From the NCBI RefSeq assembly GCF_049306965.1, contig NC_133183.1, positions 18,548,001 to 18,612,000 on the forward strand: a stretch of DNA of 64,000 nucleotides. Direction: 5' to 3'. Below are positions 11,514 through 36,220 of the stretch, piece after piece. Position 1 is the first letter of the stretch, and every line of letters begins with the position of its first letter. Origin of the DNA: Danio rerio (taxonomy: Eukaryota > Chordata > Actinopteri > Cypriniformes > Danionidae). A model generated the notes under the pieces. It had not been told where the DNA came from. It saw nothing but the letters and a program-made list of their open reading frames with translations, and did not search any database. Both the position numbers and the translations under genes were made by a program.

Positions 11514-11519
11514 TTTATT
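11514..11519 (-). terminator. Putative poly(A) signal of RPE65 copy B
   Basis: TTTATT on the plus strand reads AATAAA on the minus strand, about 146 bp after the stop codon at 11665-11667. Confidence 0.5.
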
Positions 11520-11664
11520 GAATACATAATACATTTATGAATACATAATCATAAAACTAGCTATATATGCATATATCAGGTCATATAACTGGCCCATTTC
11601 AGGCAAGAACGAAATAAAAAGTATATTTTAAAGTACTGAAATATAACGTCTCGACTGTGATCCT

Positions 11665-12050
11665 CTAAGGTTTGTAGATGCCGTGGAGAGTGACAGGAAT
11701 GAGGACGTCAACCTCCGCACGTGCTATTTCTGTCAGGTCAGTGGCCTTGAGGATGAGAAGAAACGCCGGCCTCTGAGAAACTCCAGGTTTCACTACAATA
11801 CTCAACAGAACACCTGAAAGAAACACAAGAAAAAGACTGGCTTATTTTAGGAGCATAAACAGATTTGGTTTGTATGTTTAGTTTAGTGGCAGAATAGGAA
11901 TACCATCATCTTCATCTTCAGCATCAGGGCTTTGTACAAACAGTGGTTCAGAAGGATAGGCGTCCGGCTCCTGCCAGATCCAGGTTTCTTTACTTTTCAC
12001 ATTCAGCTTGCAAATCTGAAAGTCCACCAATAATAATATTAATAATAATA

Positions 12051-12083
<33 letters not shown>

Positions 12084-12875
12084 TTAATAATAAATAATTA
12101 ACACATGGAGCAAATATTGAACATGACAATGATGTTTTGAGCACTATGTCACACCCACCCGGTCTGGAACAAAGTGGTTCAGTCCGAGTCCATAGGCAAA
12201 GGTGTAATCTTTCCCATTGAATTTGCTGTAGTTTATCTGAGGAAACTCAAAAGCTGCAACACATGAAGGCATGCACACACAAAATATGATACAAAACTTT
12301 TTCAATACAAGTAAAAGATTATTTAATAAATCTGCTAATATTTACTTAAACATTACTAAATATCAATTTAATAGCAAAAAAAAATGTATCGTTCATGTTT
12401 GTTGAATGTTTTAATAGTAAAAACAAAATATTTGTGCATCTAATTAGATAATAATAATAAATATACCAGATTACTGTATCAATGGGAAATAGTGCCATCT
12501 ATAGTGTTTTACAAGTCACATTTGGTGCTGAATATTCACCCTGACGTGGTCCAGAGAAAAGAACTTCAGGTTCGAGCCAAACGGTTCCATCACTGCGCAT
12601 GACAGCAGTGGCTGTGGTGTATGGAAGAGAAACCAAGTTCTTCCCTTGCTCTTCCTGCAAAAACGAAAAAACAAATAGATTGTTGAATAGAGTAAAAGAC
12701 TTAGATTAGAAAGACAGAGACAAAAAAATCAAGTATCCAAATGTCTAATTTCTCCTGAGGTAAATCTAGGGTTATTAATTAGAGTTAATAATTTTAAAAC
12801 TGCAATAAAAAGTAGTAAAAAGTAGTAAAAAGTATTTAAATAAAAAACTACAGAATGATTACCATGAACAGGCAA

Positions 12876-12959
<84 letters not shown>

Positions 12960-15900
12960 ATAGATCCATCTATCCATAAATCCATCCATAGATCCCTTTA
13001 CCAATTTATAGATCTATCCATCCATCCATAGATCCATCCATTTTTAGATCTATCCATCAATCCACCCATCCATCCATAGATCAATACATCCATCCACCCA
13101 CCCTTCTATCCAAACATCCATCCATCAATCCTTAGATCCACCCATCCATCCTTAAATCAATCCATCATCGATCTATCCATCCATCCATAGATCCACCCAT
13201 CCATCAATCAATAGATCCATCCATCCATCCATAGATCCACCAATCCATCCATCCATTAATGCATACATACTGTAAACATAAACAAAACTGCATTTCTTAC
13301 CCTGTGGATGTCCAGTGGAAGCACGTATCTGCGCACCTCCGGCTGTGGAGCTCTCAGGGCTGCTTTTTTGACTTCCTCCCAGTTTTGTCTCAGATTTGCC
13401 AAATATAGATAATTGTACACAAATTCATGGCTGTCAGTAAAAGGAAAAGAACATCTGACAGTTGACGGCTATTTTCAGATGTACATGATATATTTAGTTA
13501 TTTGTTTATTTTGAGAAGTTTGCTAAAACTTCAGTAAGCATAAAAATCAAGCAGTCTTACCCCTTCCATGTGCACAGGTCTACAACAATAAAGCCTTGGT
13601 CTTCAAAACAGTTAATGTGGTGAAAAATATTGAAGGCAGATGTTCTGAATTTGTGGTCGATGTATTTGCCGGGATTTTTGGCAGCCAGATGAAACCATGT
13701 CTGGGAAAGCAACCAAATCAAGATGATGAGGCAATGCACAAAACACCTACTGCATTTTATCAGTCGTTTCATATGTCAAATGTTCAATTAACCTCTGAAA
13801 TATGAATAAGCCTTGACTTACTCCCATTTTGTCATTAGACTCAAAGCAGTCCATATAATTTGACCCTCTGATGCTCCAGGATGTGAGAAATTTCAGCAGA
13901 TTGATCTTCACCGGAGTCTCAACAAAAACAAAGTGGTTCTCTGTAATGCCAAAGCTGAACAAAATAATACAGTTAATATTTCATTCTTTCACTCTTCCAT
14001 TTATTCACTCTCAAGTGATTCCTAACATGTTTAGTGTCTTTCTTCTGTAGAAGACAAAATAAAATATTCTAAATCAGATGCGATTGACCTCCACAGCACA
14101 GTGAATCCAGAAACTATTCACAGCGCTTTAGTTTTTTTATGGTAAAGCCTTATTACAAAATGAATTAAATGAATCATTTTTTTACAACTCGATAAATACC
14201 CCATGATGACAACATGAAAAATGTGTAAATTCAATATAAGTTTCAAGCATATTTTCTTTGTACACAATGAAAATTGAACAAACTTATTTTGCAGAATTAG
14301 ACAAAGATTAGCTAAAGCCTATACAGTACGGACTAGGTATGGGACAATAACCGATTTCAAGGTTTACTACAGTCTGGAAAAGTCACTGCTTAAATTTTCT
14401 GTTATACATTTCCTGTGATATATTAAATTATGATATATTTGTTTTACAGAAAAGGAGCCTGCACATTAAAAGTTACTGATCAGCCCTCGATTTCAGCAAA
14501 CATCTGGGAAAAAAACACTTATAAAGCAACATCCTGCATGCTATAGAGCTGAACAGTGCAGTGGCTTTACTTTATACCCACAGAGAAGAAAGATCTCCAA
14601 AGATGCCTTTTCAAGCTATAACGAAATCTGTTTTTGAACCAAAAGAAGACAGAAGTTAATAATTTATTTATTCTTTTACTGCTCCAAAATATTCTAAATG
14701 TTTCTTAAAATAAAAGTGTTTAATGGGGAAAAAAGGTTGTTGTTTTTTTACCCAGACATCTTAAAAGAACACTTTTTGAAGCAATAGCAATTCGTTAAAC
14801 CGTGATATTTTTATCCAAGGTTATAATACTGTCAGAATCTAATACCAGCCCACATCAGAAAAAGTCAAAGGTGGACAAAAGAGATGGCTTTAAATGCCAG
14901 GTGTAAATGGCAACATGTCTCTCTTCTCCACGTGTAAACAGGGCCTGTTAATGTCCTTAAGTGGTCCAGCCAGAGCCCAGACTTGAACCCTATTGAACAT
15001 CTTTGAAGAGATGATTCTCCCCATCCAACCTGATGGAGCTTGAGAGGGACTATAAAGATAAATAGAAAGAACTGCCCAAAAATGAATTAAGGCTATAAAA
15101 TATAATGTGAAATAAAAGAAAGGCATGCTCTAATATTTTACTAGTATAGGTGTCAGTGGCTTTCAGTTTTCAAAATTCTTCTAGATATCTGCTTTTGTAT
15201 TCAACTGAGAGAGAGAAATCTGTAAAGATTTGGAACCACTTAATGGTGAGTATCTTTTGTGTGTGAACTACCATATAATTACAAATATTTAATTTATTAT
15301 TACACACCTGTGAACGTAGGATGGTTTGAACCTCTCACTGCTTGGAAACTGGACCAAAATCTTTGACTTCTCAAACTGATCGGATTTATCTGATAAAACA
15401 AACAATAATAATAATAATAATAATAATAATCAAACGCTTCCTTATCATGCATTAATAAGAACTAAAAAATCAACTCACATACCTTCTTGTAGTGGCGGGA
15501 TCTTGACAATGTTGTAGGCCAGGGACATGTTCTTCCCAAAGCAGTTTCCAATGTTATATACAGTACCGTCTGCTTCAATGTGTGGATGTGCTGTTAAACC
15601 ATTAACCGACAGATAATTGCAGAGGTCCACCTACAGAAGAAACAGAAACAATAAATGATTTCAGTTTGATTCATGGCCTCAAATATCAGCAAAAGCTTAC
15701 CTTTTTAACTGTTTCCAGGGTATCAGGATCGACTTTGGTAATGAAGTTGGTTTCAGTGCAGGCATAGAAGTCTTCACCGATGGGGTAAATGTTTACAAGG
15801 CAATTGTCTGTCACCTCAATCCCTTGAAAGTAAGTGAAAAACCTGATGTGCAAAACAGATCACCAAACGTTAATGCACCATTGAATGTGTATTGGAGTTA

Positions 15901-18900
15901 TTAATAAAATTCCATAATAAACTGAATTTAATATACTTTCCAGACCTGGAAAATATGTTTTTGCATGGATCTGGATATGCAGTGGTGCCAAACTCTGTGA
16001 TCACAACCCTTTTCTCTGTCATGGCTCTCACATAAGCATCAGTTCTGATAAACCTAAAAAGCCAATAGCAGATAATGAATATGTAAGACTTGAGATATCA
16101 CAAATATTTTGATGTTTTTGACAATTCAAACATGAGCCAAAAACAGAGACAATCGGCTCCACAACCCAGCAAGTGGGAATGCGGGACAAACCAGCTCCCC
16201 TCTTTTCCTCAATTTATATTTGAAACATTTTCTCGAAACCCACCTTGGTTACTCAGCCCCTTTTCACTCAACTCACACAAAATGGTCATTTCAAAGTCTG
16301 AACAGTCTAAATCAACCTAAGTGACTTTATCATGTTTGATATCATTTGAAATGTCTCAGTGCGACTGGTACAATGGTCTCATTCCCTCAGAAATAGACAT
16401 AATCAAAACAAAAAATATATAACTTCAGGTATCTTTTGAACCAATGCCAAGGGTGGGCCTTTCCTATAAGCAGAAAATCTTCCACTAAACGCAAATGCAT
16501 TTTGTTATTCACACACCTCTTTCCTTGAGGAGATTCTTGGATTTACTACTTAAGTAAGTTTCTGGACGTTAGAAACTTAAGTTTCTAAATGTTCAGCACG
16601 ATTCTGTTATCCAGATCAGCCGTGTTCCACGCTATGTATATTTTGAAATCAGGTATTTATTCTTTAATCTTGTATTTATTTTTGAGAATTTGATGTCTTG
16701 TATTGATCGTTTATGAATTGACTGAGTGAATTGGCATAATACACATTTTCCTGGCTAATAAATTGTTATGTTTTGAATTATTCAGAGTTCGTGTTATTAT
16801 CTCAAGTAGATTATGTTAAGTTCATAGCACCACAAGCCCCTGTACAGGTTAGCAACGGACTAAAACACAGTAGACGGCATGCTATACGAGCTCCAACTAA
16901 CACATTGGCATTAATTCATGCATACGTAGACTGTAAAGGGTTATCTAAAGGGATAGACCTTCATCTTTTAAACTTATAATATATATTTGGATAGTATAGT
17001 GATTATTCCAAGTTACTAATAGTTTAAGTAGGACTGGTCTGCTTAATTCTATAGTAATGATCATTATATGACTACATAGCTTTGTTTGATTTAATAGATA
17101 GCCGCTCTATGGGGACCGCACAAAAAATATCCTAATCTGAGTAAGTAGGGTTCTGCCTTTTTAGGATAGCGGTCAATCGCCTCTGTTTAGTGACCAGTGG
17201 TGGAAAGAGTACTGAAAAAATCATACTCAAGTAAAAGTACCATTACTTGCCTAAAAATGTAGTTTAAGTAGAGTTAAAGTATCTGTTGTAAATATTACTC
17301 AAAGTATGAGTAAAAAGTAGCCCTTTCAAAAGTACTCTAGAGTAGCGAGTAGTGAGTATTATGCTTTTAAAAGCTGATACGTTTACATGTAATTTATGCA
17401 TGTGTGTGTAAATGTAACATTCTGTAGTGCATCAAGTTATTACCCAGCAAGCACACAACATCATTAGACATTAACATTAGGTTAGATTAAGGTTGTGACG
17501 TCAGGTGACCAAAAATCAATGTCTAGCCAGCGTCTAAAAACAACGCTATTTGTTCAATAACAACATCAAATGACGTTGATATTTGGTTGACTTTAGGTTG
17601 TGTTGGAAAGTGACCAAAATCCAATGTCGAGCAAACATCTTAAACCAACGTCATTTTGGCATTAAATGCTGACACTTCCATGATTTTCATGGAAAAACAA
17701 AATGCAACCTCCTCACGACACTGGGGTAACAACTTTATTCTGATGTCATGTTGACATCTTGTGCCTGCTGGGTGTTTCAGACAATTTCTATGATCATACA
17801 GCAAACATCCGTCATCATCTCACCAGTGACTGCATCTTAACAGTCTCTGAGTCCATGCATGTAAAGATTTTGGACATCTTGTACACTTTTAATGCTTCCA
17901 AACGGTTTGCTGCAATTATAAACCACACGTTTTGAGATAGGGTTGGATATCGTTTGGGGCTATTTTAATACCGGTGCCAAAGCGGTGCCTGATCCGATAC
18001 TTTAGCTACAAAAATATGACAAAAAATATTTTAAACATTATAATTAAACAATATAAATGTATATTTATAATAAGTTTAAAGTTAACATCAATTCATAAGT
18101 TATATATTTGAATTGCATTAATAAAATTCTTTTGATAACCCTATTTTGAGGTAGTTCATTATGATGCGATTTACCCTCTATGTGAGATTTGATTGGACAG
18201 GAATCACAGGACTGATTTTCCTAATCTCCATAGACAAGAAAAAATTAAGTAGTAACTGCAGGTTGAAGAAAAGTAGTGGAGTAAAAGTACTGGTTACTGC
18301 ACTAAAAATGTACTCAAGGGAAAGTAAAAGTACACATTTTTAAAACTACTTACTAAATTACAATTCCTGAGAAAAACTACTCAATTACAGTACTTTGAGT
18401 ATTTGTAATTAATTACTTTACACCACTGTTAGTGACCAAGACTGACATGCTTGTGCTTAAGAGATTGTATACTCAGCCGGTACAAGACTCAGGATGTTAT
18501 AGGTATCCGAACGAATGAGAATAACATACAATAATAAATCTAAGGAAATATTCAATCATAATCTAAAGCAGGGGTTCCCAAACTTTTCAGCCCGCGACCC
18601 CCAAAATAACAAAGCCAGTGACTCGCGACCCCCAATATCCTCTGAGGTGGTTATAAATACAGAAACCTTGCATGCAATGACGCAGACACACCAATTAAAT
18701 TTGTGTCAGTGCTTTAAATGTGCCAGAAAGTATAACCTGATGTTATAAAATCAAAATGCATCTGACGCTATTGCTGCCTTTAATATAATGTAATTACCCC
18801 AGGGGTCGCAATCCAATAGAACTAGTAACTATAAGCTACTATAGTAACTATATAGTATATAGTAACTATAAACGACTATTTTTATTTTCAGTATAGTTAT

Positions 18901-21752
18901 AGATAAAATATGTTAATTCTTATGGTTTAATAAAAATAAATAGATTTTTGGAAATCACCAGGCGACCCCCCTTCATTGCCCCGCGACCCCTCGGGGGGTC
19001 CCGACCCCTACTTTGAGAACCACTGATCTAAATTAATGTTAAAGCAAACAAAATAACTTTATCAGTGTTTTTTTAAATGGAGTCAGATAAAATGAGGATA
19101 AATATATTAATATTCTAAACTACCTCATACTAAAATTGGAGTCAGATACGAGTTAAATTTAAAGTAAATCAACATTGTACACTGGAAAGACCAATCATGC
19201 AGTGAATCTTCGTCCACCGTCCATTGGACTGGGTGGACCCTTCAAGTAAAAATTCAGTCCTTTACAGTTCTGGCTAGGTTCTGTCAGTGCTATGAATAAA
19301 CATATTTACAGTTCTTTAATTGAAAAAAGTTAAATCAAAGTTTTGCTCTTAATGTTTTCAAAACACCAGCACAAAGGTTTCATTTATAATCGTATTCATC
19401 CTTATAACTTTATAAAGGAAAGAAGGTTACTACTTATGGAAATTTGGACAGTATTTGAAAACCAATAAAAAAGAAATGTTCCCTTAAAGTTTCTACTGAG
19501 AAAAAAAAAAAAGTTTTAAACACTTTTTAAAAGAGACAATTTTGTCAGCGAAAAATGTACAGTAACACTTCAGTGTTTCCTCTATAATTATATTAGGGGG
19601 ACGCCCGGCCCTTCCAACGGCTTTCTGCTGTATGGGAATGAGAGTGCGTGCGCCTGACAGGACCGAAGATCATGTGCGCTCCCGAATATTATGCATAGCG
19701 TACAGCCACAACACAAAATACATACAGATGGGATGCAATCCAAATTTATTGACTTGCGTGACTGATGCTCTCTTTGTTGCAAGTGTAGCTATTGTATTTC
19801 CAGTGTTTTAAGCTGCTGTAATGTGAGCAGAGCCATCTAGTGTCTCATCCAACCTTATGACCTCTCTCGAAAGCTCCGCAAGTCTCTCGCAAATGTATAC
19901 TGGCTCCGTGATCCCCCAAAATGAGTTAAAATACCTGGAAATCATGGTGACGCGAGTGAATGAGAAGAGAACAGATCGCATCATATAACAGCTGAAAGTT
20001 CTGTGTTTTTGACAATATTGCAAATTCATAAAAAGCTGGCTGGAATTATTAGATAGATAAAACTTAATTTAACAGGAGCATTTAATAACAATTTCTTGTA
20101 ATATATTTATTGCAATAAACATTTTAGAGGCCTATTTCCTTTTAATAAAGAAGTATTTATAGGTGTGCATTTTAACTTCTTATGCATTAAATGTGCTCTA
20201 AACTTGTTTTTGATTGAGACATGTTGAACTCTTCTTTCATCATTTGCGATGTTTCTAAATTGCATTGATTGTAATTTCATTCATTTATTTTCTTTTCCAG
20301 CTAAGTCCCTTTTTTAGTCATTTTTCTCACCAATGTTTATATCTGTGTTATATTATTTCTATGGCGGTTCATTCCGCTGAGACCCTGATAAATAAGGGAC
20401 TAAGCCAGAGTAAAATGAATGGATGAATTATTTTCCTTAAAGCTGCTTCTGGCAATGACACGTTCACACCTAAATGGTTATAAGATGTGCGTTTAAGGGA
20501 TAATATGCAGCATCCTTAATTTATTCTCTTAGTTAAGGCGAGATCTTCTCTAAAGATTTATATTTAGAGGGAAATGTGCTTAATGCATTATAAAAAGCTT
20601 GAAGCCTCAGAATCAGTACTCTGTATCGTCTGCAAAACTCCTGGTGGGAGCATCCCTAGCTTTGACCTAACTTGTCTGTCAGAATGACAATACTCCCCCT
20701 AGCTGTACAAGACTGATCTTGGTAATTAAGACAGCAATTCACCTTTAGGAAAAAGAAGTATACTTAAGTAAAGGTCAAGTATAAAAGTATACTATTTAGT
20801 AAGTATACTGATATCAATATCTATCTCCCAGAAAGATGCACTGCAGTGACAAAAGCTGCACACTTTGTGGATAAAAAAAGATAAATGTACATTTTTAGCT
20901 TAGCAGTTGTACAGTTCAAATAATTGTTTAGTCATTTACTGCTGTCGCTAAAGGAAACAAATTAACAACATGATGACTCCTTGTGTCAGTCTGAACAGTC
21001 ATGCCACGCCGCAATAATGAATTGATTGGCATGTAGATGCAATGCAACTTAAATTTAACAAATGTGCCATGAAAATAAAGTGTGACCAACTGTATTTATA
21101 TGACAGGGGAAAAAAATATGGCAATGTCAAAATTTTCCAATATCGTGAAGCCCTAGTATGAACATCCAGTATAAATAATGAGCAGTGCCCCAGTGTTGAT
21201 CATTTCATAAATTATTAGTCATTTTACCTGCGATGATATGTAACACGTCCATCCTTCAGGTCAAATTTGTGAAGGAGAGCCTGGCCATCAAAAAGATGAT
21301 AAAATGGTTCATCTCCAACTTCAAAGAGGCCAGGGCCCATGCGGAGCAGACTGCCAGACAGCCATGCTGGAATTTCACCTATATAAAGATGGAGTGTTCA
21401 AGCTAACAAAAACAAATTCTTCAGTCCCCAAAAGTCTTATTAAACAGCTCCAACATCAGATGCGAATAAGTAAGCATGAAGAAAATAAATATGGAAAAGT
21501 ATTCAACAGAAAATGCTTGATGAGATTATAAGCATGTAAACCTGAGACATGAGCAGGAATGGGCTCCGCTAACTCTTCACACGACTCAAAGACTTTCTTA
21601 TATCCACCGGCTGGGTGTTCAAGACTGTGAATGAAAACTTTATTTTAGCACGAGTCACATGCTTAAAGCGACCACATTTTTAATTAATACACATTATTCT
21701 CCCTCACTAGTTAAAAGTGAAAATAAAGTTAATTTACTCACCGGCTGACCAT
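11665..21752 (-). CDS. rpe65c: RPE65-family retinoid isomerohydrolase, copy B, complete (probable 11-cis isomerohydrolase)
   Basis: Fourteen coding exons in transcription order: 21742-21752, 21542-21624, 21228-21378, 15946-16053, 15701-15842, 15483-15630, 15308-15389, 13822-13954, 13561-13700, 13301-13430, 12540-12654, 12159-12253, 11904-12015 and 11665-11813. They sum to 1599 nt and encode 532 aa, against 533 for human RPE65, with the same exon count. All junctions are GT-AG and phase-consistent. The four iron-ligand histidines are present: TAHPHIE (180), SYVHSFG (241), FHHIN (313) and TLHGIY near the C-terminus. The PDPCK membrane-association motif is present too. Tyr58, Phe103 and Leu133 match human RPE65, so 11-cis retinol production is expected. 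The enzyme acts on retinyl esters at the endoplasmic reticulum in the visual cycle. Intron 3 is 5.2 kb because of transposons. The symbol is assigned by contrast with copy A and could be swapped. Confidence 0.88.
12030..12083. repeat. (AAT)n microsatellite in an intron of copy B
   Basis: About 50 bp of interrupted AAT trinucleotide repeat lies just upstream of the 11904-12015 exon in transcription order. Confidence 0.9.
12881..13260. repeat. (TA)n followed by ATCC/ATAGATCC minisatellite
   Basis: A 77-bp TA tract (12881-12957) runs into ~300 bp of imperfect tandem units of the form CCATCCATAGAT, all within intron 10 of copy B. Copy A has nothing like this at the visible part of the matching intron. 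Confidence 0.9.
14331..14855. mobile_element. Diverged hAT-like MITE (TAGGYATGGGACAATAAC family)
   Basis: The left end is CTAGGTATGGGACAATAACC. The right part, with ATATTTTTATCCAAGGTTAT and a degraded inverted end, matches the better preserved copy at 40632-40988. It lies in intron 7 of copy B. Confidence 0.55.
14940..15120 (+). mobile_element. Tc1-like transposase relic
   Basis: Translation gives pieces resembling [12 protein letters not shown] followed by a SNLMELERD-like stretch, the region just before the final catalytic acid of Tc1-like transposases. Only this short C-terminal fragment remains and no inverted repeats are visible. Confidence 0.6.
15400..15432. repeat. (AAT)n microsatellite
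   Basis: A short run of AAT units lies just upstream of exon 7 of copy B on the minus strand. Confidence 0.9.
16077..17194. other. Unassigned segment of intron 3 of copy B
   Basis: About 1.1 kb has no recognisable coding family. It contains an 11-bp inverted motif at about 16550-16592 (TTACTACTTAAGTAAG and GAAACTTAAGTTTC) and an AATAAA near 16760. Its composition is less AT-rich than the surrounding intron, and the hAT element at 17195 has inserted into it. It may be old repeat material of unknown class. Confidence 0.35.
17195..18428. mobile_element. hAT-type DNA transposon with nested insertion
   Basis: The ends CAGTGGTGGAAAGAG and TTACACCACTG are flanked by a perfect 8-bp duplication TTAGTGAC (17187-17194 and 18429-18436). 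It is the same family as 1911-2727 in the opposite orientation. A nested unit with ACCCAGCAAGCACA and TGTGCCTGCTGGGT ends lies at about 17452-17773. No transposase frame remains. Confidence 0.88.
18569..19025. mobile_element. hAT-like MITE (CAGGGGTTCCCAAAC family)
   Basis: The ends CAGGGGTTCCCAAAC and TTTGAGAACCACTG are inverted repeats flanked by ATCTAAAG and ATCTAAAT, a 7-of-8 match. The interior carries GC-rich CGCGACCCC motifs at both ends and a small TATAGTAACTATA palindrome cluster. Confidence 0.8.
19560..20040. repeat. CpG- and GC-richer patch in intron 3 of copy B, probable repeat
   Basis: The patch at about 19590-20030 has a visibly higher CpG content than its surroundings. It starts near CAGTGTTTCCTC, a typical hAT-like end, but no matching right end was found. 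No protein family was recognised in its short open frames. Confidence 0.4.
20278..20430. mobile_element. Two opposed DANA SINE tail fragments
   Basis: An antisense tail (TTCATTTATTTTC, AGCTAAGTCCC) at about 20278-20312 faces a sense tail (GGCGGTTCATTCCGCTGAGA, GGGACTAAGCC) at about 20363-20428. Confidence 0.6.
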
Positions 21753-22250
21753 GTTGAAGACGACAACGCTTGTGCATGTAAAACTGAAGTGCTTCGTTCC
21801 CAAGAATGGACACAGCGTCTTAAACTCGTCCTCCAGTGGATGAAAAGCCTCAGAAACAAGAATGTCTTTGTGCTCAAACCAAAAACTACTCCACTAATGT
21901 TTATCTTCCTGAAAGACATCACGGATTAAAATAAAAAACATGTGGTGGTTAGTCATCTCAATAAACAATTAAACTTTATGAATATCCAAATGAACAAATA
22001 AGAAACCATTTCAATAAAGCCATGAATCACATAGTTATTTTCATGAAAATAAACTTAAATATAAAGAAAAAGGTTTCCAATTGTCTCTAATCTAACAAAG
22101 GGGCATGTGAAAGACATTTCATTAATCAGATTTTCTTTGTTTACGTGTTTACTCTTGGCAAAGGCTTTCTTTTCCAGGGTTGGAGGCCTGTATTCTTCAT
22201 AAATGGAGACTGGATGTGAATACTGATGAAGATCCACTTGGCAACACTCC
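21753..22250 (-). promoter_or_regulatory. 5' leader and upstream region of copy B, conserved with copy A
   Basis: The leader block at 21753-21920 and the distal block at about 22085-22250 align with copy A. The distal block includes CATTAATCAGATTTTCTTTG and GATGAAGATCCACTTGG. A CATGTG E-box sits at about 22105, where copy A has CATGTC. Regulatory function is inferred from conservation and the expected OTX-type core; it is not demonstrated. Confidence 0.45.
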
Positions 22251-22252
22251 AA

Positions 22253-22265
22253 ACACACACACACG

Positions 22266-22297
<32 letters not shown>

Positions 22298-22307
22298 CGC
22301 ACACACG
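22253..22307. repeat. (CA)n microsatellite with CG interruptions
   Basis: About 55 bp of CA dinucleotide with several ACGC interruptions lie upstream of RPE65 copy B, within or near the depdc1a 3' region. Confidence 0.95.
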
Positions 22308-22429
22308 TTCTTCTCTTTCAAACGCTGAGAAAATGATGCTTGTTTTAAAAGTTTATTGCATAGATCAGGAACAGCATACATATCTGAGGTGACACAGTAA
22401 AATAGTAAACAACAAAATTTTTGGCTCAC

Positions 22430-23110
22430 TTTTTCTCGACATTAAAACCAGATAAATCTCTCTGTCCAAGTTTTTCCCATTCTTAATAATCAAGCCACTG
22501 GATCAGTATTGTGACTGAATGACAAGATTATCCATACATACAAATAAGCAATAAGTAGATTGTTCTGACTAAAAATAAAATATGTACTAAAAGAAAGACA
22601 ACATGATAAGACAAATTAGATGGAAAAACAGTGCAAATCAGCCCATACTAGCTTAGAGGTTAGCAAACTCCCACATCACATGAAAATGTTTTTAGAAATT
22701 GGTGCACTTGTATGGTGAACACACACACAAAAAATGTGATATCAGGAAAACACAAGATTAAAAAGGAGAAATAAACAACGTTACAAAATGTTTAAATATG
22801 AAATCTTCATTTTTCCATGTAAACAGTATGTTAGGTTTCTTTGCATATATTTACTGTGGGGTTTGGATATACTTTGACACTATGAAAATCTAAAACTTAC
22901 AACCAATCACATCTTAAATAAATAACATTAAAACTGACAGACGTCTCTACTGAAACAGAAAAAAAAACAGAATAAAAATACTTCACTCAAAGGAAAATCC
23001 CACAAGAAACTAAAAACAACACTTCAACTGAAGTTACAGTTATATTGATGTGATCAAGTGTCAGCCAGTTTACTCAAACATCATTCAAAAAGGAGGATTT
23101 TAAGAGGTAT
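22430..23110 (-). other. Probable depdc1a 3' UTR and downstream flank
   Basis: There is no coding family or transposon here. It directly follows the depdc1a stop codon. A minus-strand AATAAA is available at 22352-22357, giving a 3' UTR of about 750 bp if used, which would reach the upstream block of RPE65 copy B. This is inference. Confidence 0.4.
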
Positions 23111-34939
<11,829 letters not shown>

Positions 34940-35129
34940 TGAAAGATTACGGTGCGTCCAACGACTATAAAGCCGTTTTCATTATTCCTACAAATACATG
35001 AGAGTTTACTTTTAATTAACTGAATGCATTTGCTAGCTATATTAAATACGCACGCTATACTTATCGAAAAATAAAGTCGCTTATTGAGCTATCGCGGGCT
35101 GTGTAAACAGATAATCCGAGGTTGTTCCT

Positions 35130-35235
35130 TTCCTCACACCCGTTTGAAATTACAACGCAAACGCTAGAGAACGATGTGATTTGATGATTTGTTTCATCAC
35201 ATGACCAATGTGGCTGCACTCATTGGCTGTCCGCT
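35130..35235 (-). promoter_or_regulatory. Putative depdc1a core promoter region
   Basis: About 200-300 bp upstream of the depdc1a start codon are a CCAAT on each strand (35204-35208 plus; 35222-35226 minus) and a TTTGAA element at 35143-35148. CCAAT boxes with a CHR-type TTTGAA are usual in late cell-cycle promoters bound by NF-Y and DREAM/MuvB, which suits a mitotic gene. The role of these copies is inferred. Confidence 0.4.
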
Positions 35236-35639
35236 GGTGACAGATTTGGTTGTCAAAATAATAGTCCGGTATAGCATGATCATTATAGTTTTATTTACAG
35301 CCAATGCTTCGCACATATGTATATTTTCTAAAGTTTCTCCCTGTCGTGAGGTATTTAAAAATTATTTTGAATGTAATTTTAATCTTAACAACGATTAAAA
35401 AGTAAAATTGTTTTAAAACTGTCTACATTAATAGCACGAATTAACCACAATGACTGTAATTGTAATTTATTTTCGGTAATGTTTTATATATTTTTCAAAT
35501 TCATTTATTTGTTTGTTTTGTATATGTTTTCTTGTATTTATGATATGATGCTTGCCTGCCTGTTAGTTATTCTTATTACTTTTAAATAGTAAGTTGGAAA
35601 AAATGCAATAGTCTGATAATAATGTGTAAATAATAATGA

Positions 35640-36092
<453 letters not shown>

Positions 36093-36220
36093 TATTAAAA
36101 TATCCAAATACACATAAATAAGAAATTGAAAGACCTTGCTCTGCAATAATGTACAACACATCTAAAACAAATGCGAAAACATCAAGAAAATATCAAAATA
36201 ATAAATAAAATGACATTACG

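Noticed and set aside
12957-13260. CRISPR-like array from regularly spaced CCATCCATAGAT units
   Set aside because: The units are contiguous imperfect minisatellite repeats without unique spacers, in a vertebrate intron.
16560-17194. Possible remnant of an LTR element, suggested by an AATAAA and a promoter-like texture
   Set aside because: I found no paired terminal repeats, primer-binding site or coding remnant, so it is left unassigned.
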